The position numbers and the translations under genes are program-made. Positions 59,534-64,000 of a stretch of DNA of 64,000 bases are shown piece by piece. Positions within the stretch are counted from its first letter, which is position 1; the number at the start of each line of letters is the position of its first letter. Under the pieces are notes generated by a model, which worked only from the letters and a program-made list of their open reading frames with translations, was not told the origin of the DNA and searched no databases. This stretch comes from Rhodococcus xishaensis. Its GTDB lineage: Bacteria; Actinomycetota; Actinomycetes; Mycobacteriales; Mycobacteriaceae. The DNA is taken from the NCBI RefSeq assembly GCF_004011825.1, contig NZ_RKLO01000004.1, forward strand, positions 302,783-366,782, given 5' to 3'.

Positions 59534-60429
59534 GCCCGCACCTCTTCCGCGATTTGATAGTGCTGCATGAACAGTTCCTCGAGTGTCGGAGGCGTGCTGA
59601 CCAGGCTTCGGACGCCCGTGTCACCGAGGGTGCGAATCAGGGCGCCGAGTGCGTCCGCGTCGGCCTGGCAGTGCAGCGTCCGGCCGTCGATCCGCACGTC
59701 TTCGACACCCGGAATTCGTCCGAGATCGCCTGGATCACCGTCGAGTTCGGCGGTGATGGACGTGCGGCTCAGGTGACGCATCGCGGCGATCGAGCCACTC
59801 TCGACTGTTCGGCCGGCCCGGATGATCGTGACCTTTTGGCACAGAGCTTCGACCTCCGAGAGGATGTGGCTCGACAGCAGCACGGTCACACCCCGCGCAC
59901 TGGCCTCCGCGATGCAATCGCGGAACACCTTCTCCATCAACGGATCCAGTCCCGACGTGGGTTCGTCCAGCAGCAGCAGCCGGGCATGCGACGAGAACGC
60001 AGAGATCACCGCGACCTTCTGACGGTTGCCCTTCGAGTACGAGCGGGACTTCTTGTGGGGGTCGAGGTCGAATCGTTCGATGAGCTCGGCTCGACGGGCG
60101 GTGTCCAAGCCGCCGCGCATCCGCGCCAGCAGGTCGATGATCTCCCCACCGGTGAGTGACGGCCACAGCGTGACGTCGCCTGGGACGTAGGCAACTTCAC
60201 GGTGCAGGTCGACCGCGTCGCGCCACACGTCGCGCCCGAACAGAGTTGCAGTACCCCCGTTCGCGCGGAGCAACCCGAGCAGCACCCGGATGGTCGTGGA
60301 CTTGCCGGAGCCGTTGGGCCCGAGAAAGCCGTGGACCTCGCCCTCGCGCACCGTCATGTCCAGCCCGTCGAGTGCACGCGTGGAGCCGAACGACTTCTCC
60401 AGCTTCTCGACTTCGATGATTGCGGTCAT
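59530..60429 (-). CDS. ABC transporter ATP-binding protein
   Basis: This 299-aa ATPase has Walker [12 protein letters not shown]-loop region [16 protein letters not shown], a signature-like YSKGNRQK, Walker [15 protein letters not shown] and the H-loop [15 protein letters not shown]-terminal extension of about 80 residues follows, as in drug-exporter ATPases. It overlaps the TetR gene by 4 bases upstream and the permease by 4 bases downstream, forming one operon. Confidence 0.95.
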   Translation of the reverse strand: MTAIIEVEKLEKSFGSTRALDGLDMTVREGEVHGFLGPNGSGKSTTIRVLLGLLRANGGTATLFGRDVWRDAVDLHREVAYVPGDVTLWPSLTGGEIIDLLARMRGGLDTARRAELIERFDLDPHKKSRSYSKGNRQKVAVISAFSSHARLLLLDEPTSGLDPLMEKVFRDCIAEASARGVTVLLSSHILSEVEALCQKVTIIRAGRTVESGSIAAMRHLSRTSITAELDGDPGDLGRIPGVEDVRIDGRTLHCQADADALGALIRTLGDTGVRSLVSTPPTLEELFMQHYQIAEEVRA

Positions 60430-61091
60430 TCCTTCTCCTTGGAGGATTGCCGTGGGGCTGTGTAGGCGTCGAGCAACGCCGAATCGGTGAACAGCCCTTC
60501 GGTGAACAACTCGAGGCCGGGAAGCGCGATCTCGTCGCTCAACTGCCGGAGCGCGCGGGCGTGGTCCACGGAACCGTTCGTATCGGCGTGCATCTGCAGG
60601 AACAGCAGTGTCGTGCCGAGGCTGTTCATTGCCAGGTACCGCGCACGTCCGGTGGGGTCGCGGCTCGGTCGCACTCGTCCTTCCTCGACGGCGGCGTCCA
60701 GGTACTCTTCGACTCCGGCCACCATGTCTTCGAACAGCGACTCTGCGAGTTCGCCCCCGGCCTGGAACGAGCGGACCAGGTAGGCGACGAGAGGTGCGTA
60801 CTGCTCGATCTCGCTCATGGATGCGAGCATCCGGCCCGGATCACTCGCTGTGAGCATGTCCCGTTTCTCGCTCGCGATCGCCGCCAGGACGTGGCCGTCG
60901 CAGGCGGCGCGCAATCCCTTCTTGGAGCCGAAGTGGTGGTTCACGAGGCCTGGCGAGACTCCGGCGGCGGTCGCGACGGCGCGTATCCCGGCGCCGAACC
61001 CCTGTTCTCCGAACACTCTGATCGCGGCGTCACGGATTCGAGCCCGGGTGTTGAGGTCGTGGTCGGGCGAGACCGCCTTTGCTGAACACAT
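60426..61091 (-). CDS. TetR-family regulator of the ABC exporter
   Basis: This 221-aa regulator has [43 protein letters not shown] and FGSKKGLR. The second half (about 80-215) is a typical ligand domain. ATG 61091 is chosen over GTG 61109. A clear promoter (TTGACC, 17 bases, AATACT) ends 7 bases upstream of that ATG, so transcription probably starts at the ATG itself and the upstream GTG would not be transcribed. It leads the exporter operon and probably represses it. Confidence 0.9.
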   Translation of the reverse strand: MCSAKAVSPDHDLNTRARIRDAAIRVFGEQGFGAGIRAVATAAGVSPGLVNHHFGSKKGLRAACDGHVLAAIASEKRDMLTASDPGRMLASMSEIEQYAPLVAYLVRSFQAGGELAESLFEDMVAGVEEYLDAAVEEGRVRPSRDPTGRARYLAMNSLGTTLLFLQMHADTNGSVDHARALRQLSDEIALPGLELFTEGLFTDSALLDAYTAPRQSSKEKE

Positions 61092-61097
61092 GTTTAA

Positions 61098-61126
61098 AGT
61101 ATTGCTCACCCGTTCAATCGGGTCAA
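61098..61126 (-). promoter_or_regulatory. Leaderless promoter and operator of the TetR-ABC operon
   Basis: On the minus strand, -35 TTGACC (61126-61121) and -10 AATACT (61103-61098) are 17 bases apart. The dyad CCCG-ATTGAA-CGGG (61122-61109) overlaps the -35 and spacer, a suitable place for repression. Confidence 0.65.
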
Positions 61127-61274
61127 GAATTCACACGCCACCCTCGCGGAATTTGAGTGCCATCAGTGCGAAATTCTGATGGCCAGTCGGCCCCGGTTTC
61201 CGACTGGTCGCGGATCGGATCCTGGTTCCTGTGACTAATGCCGGGGAAAGGGTAGGTTGTCTGTAACTTGCAAT

Positions 61275-61288
61275 CTACTTACCAGTAG
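61275..61288 (+). promoter_or_regulatory. Small dyad upstream of gabD2
   Basis: CTACT-TACC-AGTAG is a perfect 5-bp dyad 10 bases before the ATG, overlapping the ribosome-site region (GTAGGGG). It could be an operator or a translation-control hairpin. Confidence 0.4.
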
Positions 61289-61298
61289 GGGTACGACC

Positions 61299-62852
61299 AT
61301 GCCTGCTCCGTCAGCAGCGACCTTCGCCCGCCTCGCCGATCTCATCGCGATCCCGGACGCCGCGGACCGTCCTACGCGCCCGATCATCGAGGCCTTCACC
61401 GGACGCGAACTCGCCACCGTCCCCGTCGGCACCGCGGCCGACACGCTCGCCGCGATCGAGCGGGCCCGCGTGGCACAGAAGGCGTGGGAGAAGCGGTCAC
61501 CGGCCGAGCGTGCCGAGATCTTCCTGCGTTACGCCGAACTCGTACTCGAGCGCCGTGGCGCCCTGATGGACATGGCGCAGGCCGAGACGGGCAAGTCGCG
61601 GGCGTCCGCCCAGGAGGAAGTCCTCGATGTCTCGTTGACCTCGCGCTACTATGCACGTCTGGCCCCGAAGCTGCTGCGCCCCAAGCGTGTTCAGGGCATG
61701 CTGCCCGTCGCGACCAAGACCGTCATCCGCCATCACGCCAAGGGTGTCGTCGGCGTCATCTCGCCGTGGAACTACCCGATGACGCTCGCGGTGTCCGACG
61801 CCATCGCAGCGCTGCTCGCCGGCAACGCCGTCGTCCTAAAGCCGGACAGCCAGACCCCGTACTGCGCGCTCGCGTGTGTCGAACTGCTGTACCAGGCCGG
61901 TCTACCCCGCGATCTGTTCGCAGTGGTGCCGGGCCCCGGTTCGGTGGTCGGCACGGCGATCGTCGAGAACACCGACTACCTCATGTTCACTGGTTCCACC
62001 GCCACAGGACGTCTGCTAGCCGAGCAGGCCGGGCGCCGGTTGATCGGCTTCTCCGCCGAGTTGGGCGGCAAGAACCCGATGATCGTGACCAAGGGTGTGA
62101 ACCTGCGCGAGGTTTCCGACGCGGCGGTCCGTGCGTGCTTTGCCAACTCCGGCCAGCTGTGCATCTCCGTCGAGCGCATCTACGTCGAGGAGGCTATCGC
62201 CCCCGAGTTCATCCGCATGTTCGGCGAGCGTGTGCAGAACATCTCCCTCGCCCCGGGCTACGAGTTCGGCATCGAGATGGGCAGTCTCGTGTCCGAGGCA
62301 CAGGTCAAGACGGTGTCCGGGCACATCCAGGACGCGGTCGCCAAGGGCGCCACCGTGGTAGCCGGCGGCAAGGCGCGCCCCGACCTCGGGCCGTTGTTCT
62401 TCGAACCGACCGTGCTCACCGGCGTCACCGAGGAGATGGAGTGCCACGGGAACGAGACGTTCGGTCCGCTCGTCTCGATCTACCCCGTCGCCAACGTCGA
62501 GGAGGCGATCCGGCGCGCCAACGACACCGAGTACGGGCTCAACGCGAGTGTGTGGGCGGGCAACAAGGCCGAGGGCGAGGCCATCGCGGCCCGAGTCATG
62601 GCGGGCACCGTCAATGTCGACGAGGGCTACGGACCGACCTGGGGGAGCACCGCGGCCCCGATGGGCGGCATGGGCGCGTCCGGCGTCGGACGCCGGCACG
62701 GCGCCGAGGGCCTGCTCAAATACACCGAGGCACAGACCGTCGCGACCACCCGCCTGTTCAATCTCGGTGGCCCGCGGTGGGTTCCGGCGAAGGTCTGGGC
62801 CAAGATCCTGCCGCCGTTCGTCAAGGGAATGAAGTACCTGCCGAAGCGCTGA
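61299..62852 (+). CDS. gabD2: Succinate-semialdehyde dehydrogenase GabD2
   Basis: This 517-aa aldehyde dehydrogenase matches mycobacterial GabD2 (518 aa) along its whole length, for example GVVGVISPWNYPMTL, AVVLKPDSQTPYCALAC and VNVDEGYGPTWGS. The catalytic Cys lies in NSGQLCIS and the general base Glu in FSAELGGKNP. It oxidises succinic semialdehyde to succinate with NADP. ATG 61299 gives the family start PAPSAATFARL; the earlier GTG at 61257 lacks support. It is divergent from the TetR-ABC operon. Confidence 0.94.
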   Translation: MPAPSAATFARLADLIAIPDAADRPTRPIIEAFTGRELATVPVGTAADTLAAIERARVAQKAWEKRSPAERAEIFLRYAELVLERRGALMDMAQAETGKSRASAQEEVLDVSLTSRYYARLAPKLLRPKRVQGMLPVATKTVIRHHAKGVVGVISPWNYPMTLAVSDAIAALLAGNAVVLKPDSQTPYCALACVELLYQAGLPRDLFAVVPGPGSVVGTAIVENTDYLMFTGSTATGRLLAEQAGRRLIGFSAELGGKNPMIVTKGVNLREVSDAAVRACFANSGQLCISVERIYVEEAIAPEFIRMFGERVQNISLAPGYEFGIEMGSLVSEAQVKTVSGHIQDAVAKGATVVAGGKARPDLGPLFFEPTVLTGVTEEMECHGNETFGPLVSIYPVANVEEAIRRANDTEYGLNASVWAGNKAEGEAIAARVMAGTVNVDEGYGPTWGSTAAPMGGMGASGVGRRHGAEGLLKYTEAQTVATTRLFNLGGPRWVPAKVWAKILPPFVKGMKYLPKR

Positions 62853-62867
62853 CGTCCCGCGCCCTTA

Positions 62868-62919
62868 ACGACCTCCGCGCCCGCCCCTGCCAATAGGCAA
62901 GGGCGGGCGCGGAGGTCGT
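62868..62919. terminator. 24-bp hairpin terminator after gabD2
   Basis: Arms 62868-62891 and 62896-62919 differ at one position and enclose loop AATA. It lies between convergent gabD2 and the small membrane-protein pair. There is no T-run. Confidence 0.7.
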
Positions 62920-62978
62920 GGAGTGGCCCGGCCGCAGCGGACTGGCACCGGAGTGGACCAGACCCGGGACGTGCTCCA

Positions 62979-63176
62979 TCACCCCCTGGTGGGTGGAATC
63001 ACCTGCCAGAGGACAACGAGAGCAGCGGCCGCAATGGCACACGAAACCGCGAACATGATCGCCATCAAGGGCGACCCCGTGAGGCCGAGGGTCACCCCCA
63101 GGACGAGGATCGACAGCACTGCGACCACCACCGCCTGGATTACTCGTACCGGTGGCCGGCTCGGTTGTCCGGGCAC
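62979..63176 (-). CDS. 65-aa two-helix membrane protein
   Basis: This small ORF starts at a GTG 5 bases after the SPW-gene stop, so translation is probably coupled. It has a polar Pro/Arg start (PGQPSRPPVRVIQ) and two membrane helices (about 14-31 and 37-56). The final residues are VIPPTRG. There is no recognised family. The longer frame reaching 63653 reads across the SPW gene out of frame and is not used. Confidence 0.6.
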   Translation of the reverse strand: MPGQPSRPPVRVIQAVVVAVLSILVLGVTLGLTGSPLMAIMFAVSCAIAAAALVVLWQVIPPTRG

Positions 63177-63181
63177 CGCTA

Positions 63182-63613
63182 TCAGGTGCCGCGTCGGGTC
63201 ATCGCCATAGCCAAACCCAGAGCCGACAGAACGACGACCACTGCGCCGACCACGACGTTGGACCAGATCATTCCCGCACTCGTGCTCACACCGGCCACCA
63301 GCCAGGGTGAGACGATCAACCAGACACCCAGCAGCGGCGCAACGAAGGTGATGCCGTGCGTCCGCCCGTAGGTTGTGGCGTGACCGACTGCCAGCAGTGC
63401 GACAGCGAGCCCGGCGATCATGTTGGTCATCATCAGGGTCGTCTGACCGTTGAACCCGACGATGAACGACGACGCCGCAGCGTAGAGACCGGCCAGCACC
63501 AGCAGCCCTCCGGCGAACTGTAGGGCGGGACCTTCGCCCAGTTCGTCGTAGCTGTCGCGAAGGGCGGCAATATCCGGATGGGTTTCCATCGACATGCTCG
63601 GTGATGTCGACAT
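63182..63613 (-). CDS. SPW repeat membrane protein
   Basis: This 143-aa protein has about four membrane helices in two SPW-type repeats: a diverged first unit (SSFIVGFNG) and a clear WLIVSPWLVAGVS in the second. The N-terminus is acidic and cytoplasmic. ATG 63613 has GAGGAG nine bases upstream; the ATG at 63622 abuts that site and is unlikely. The function of SPW proteins is unknown. It is followed by a coupled 65-aa membrane protein. Confidence 0.82.
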   Translation of the reverse strand: MSTSPSMSMETHPDIAALRDSYDELGEGPALQFAGGLLVLAGLYAAASSFIVGFNGQTTLMMTNMIAGLAVALLAVGHATTYGRTHGITFVAPLLGVWLIVSPWLVAGVSTSAGMIWSNVVVGAVVVVLSALGLAMAMTRRGT

Positions 63614-63742
63614 CGCAATCATCTCCTCGACCTTGTTCGATCTGTTCGGTCAAGTATCGGAAGCACCCAATTCGGCTCAGCCGCAGTGAGGTCAGTCAAT
63701 GCCCTGGCCGAACCCGGTGATTCCGGCCCTTACTCTGACAGT

Positions 63743-63781
63743 AATCCCGCCAACCGGGTCCCGTAAATCCCGTCAACCGGG
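63743..63781 (+). promoter_or_regulatory. Direct repeat of a CCCG-N5-CGGG type element upstream of nhaA
   Basis: AATCCCGCCAACCGGG (63743-63758) recurs as AATCCCGTCAACCGGG (63766-63781). The two copies are 23 bases apart, about two helical turns. Each is a small dyad. They probably form an operator in the SPW-nhaA intergenic region. Confidence 0.5.
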
Positions 63782-63906
63782 CGCGCACTCCCTGCCTGGT
63801 TGTACGGCTCGAGTAGTTCGGTGCGAGGCCCCGTCCCGTGGATTCCGAGGGCCGTGTTCTGTTCCCGAGACGGGGTCGCAAGGCATTCTGAGGTGGGAGA
63901 ACGTCA

Positions 63907-64000
63907 GTGAACGCACCGCAGTCATCGAGATCGCCGACCGAACGATCCCGCGTCGCGGAGATACTGCGCGACGAGACGGTCGGTGGGGCCTTGCTGTTGG
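63907..64000 (+). CDS. nhaA: Na+/H+ antiporter NhaA (3' end cut by window edge)
   Basis: Only the first 31 codons are visible. After a polar N-terminus of about 17 residues, VAEILRDETVGGALLL matches the conserved start of NhaA antiporters, which exchange sodium for protons. The GTG start has GGTGGGAG upstream. The call rests on this short segment. Confidence 0.75.
   Translation, partial: MNAPQSSRSPTERSRVAEILRDETVGGALLL

Noticed and set aside
62979-63653. 224-aa minus-strand frame covering the SPW gene
   Set aside because: Only its last 65 codons look like protein; the rest is out of frame with the SPW gene.

Overview
The window is high-GC actinobacterial DNA from the replication-origin side of a mycolic-acid-containing genome. 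It most likely comes from Nocardiaceae (Rhodococcus or a close relative). The order gyrB-gyrA-DUF3566-tRNA-Ile-DLW39-tRNA-Ala-cwsA-ppiA-rhomboid-crgA-DUF881-trpG-pknB-pknA-pbpA-rodA-pstP-fhaB-fhaA-tRNA-Leu matches the dnaA-proximal core known from Mycobacterium and Rhodococcus. LysX, GabD2 and a KstR-type box fit the same group. No species call is possible from this sequence alone.

Bases 1-6100 hold the gyrase genes (gyrB cut by the left edge), a DUF3566 membrane protein and two tRNAs flanking a 36-aa DLW-39 protein. Bases 6100-9800 are an accessory insert relative to the mycobacterial order: a 42-aa amphipathic peptide gene, a ketosteroid isomerase behind a KstR box, a secreted glycine-zipper protein and a regulator made of two fused TetR units. 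Bases 9600-23550 are the cell-division and envelope-signalling core. FhaB, PstP, RodA, PbpA, PknA and PknB form one tightly overlapping minus-strand operon, with FhaA just upstream. Bases 24368-30413 are gltB-gltD, glutamate synthase, behind a 500-base leader.

Bases 30560-37980 are the most unusual part. Two kinds of secreted Ig-like repeat protein (A and B) are encoded as a tandem duplication A1-B1-A2-B2. Each pair has its own promoter and terminator. A tract of about 1305 bases looks identical in both copies while the flanks have diverged, which suggests recent gene conversion. A and B differ in their N-terminal domains but share a C-terminal GSLEG tail. A secreted cutinase-family hydrolase follows.

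Bases 39000-48900 hold a TetR-FAD-dehydrogenase-SDR operon, a cyclotransferase-fold protein, an ABM monooxygenase, a copper module (CsoR-like box, DUF6153-like protein, multicopper oxidase) and lysX. Bases 48900-64000 hold an S4 protein, a membrane-anchored molybdopterin oxidoreductase and an IS481-family element with a frameshifted transposase. After these come SDR/MarR, an HTH regulator beside an alpha/beta hydrolase, rraA, an acyl-CoA synthetase, a TetR-ABC exporter operon, gabD2, two small membrane proteins and the first 31 codons of nhaA.

All family calls come from reading motifs and gene order by eye; no database search was run. Several promoters and operators are proposed from visible dyads and -35/-10 boxes and are inferences.
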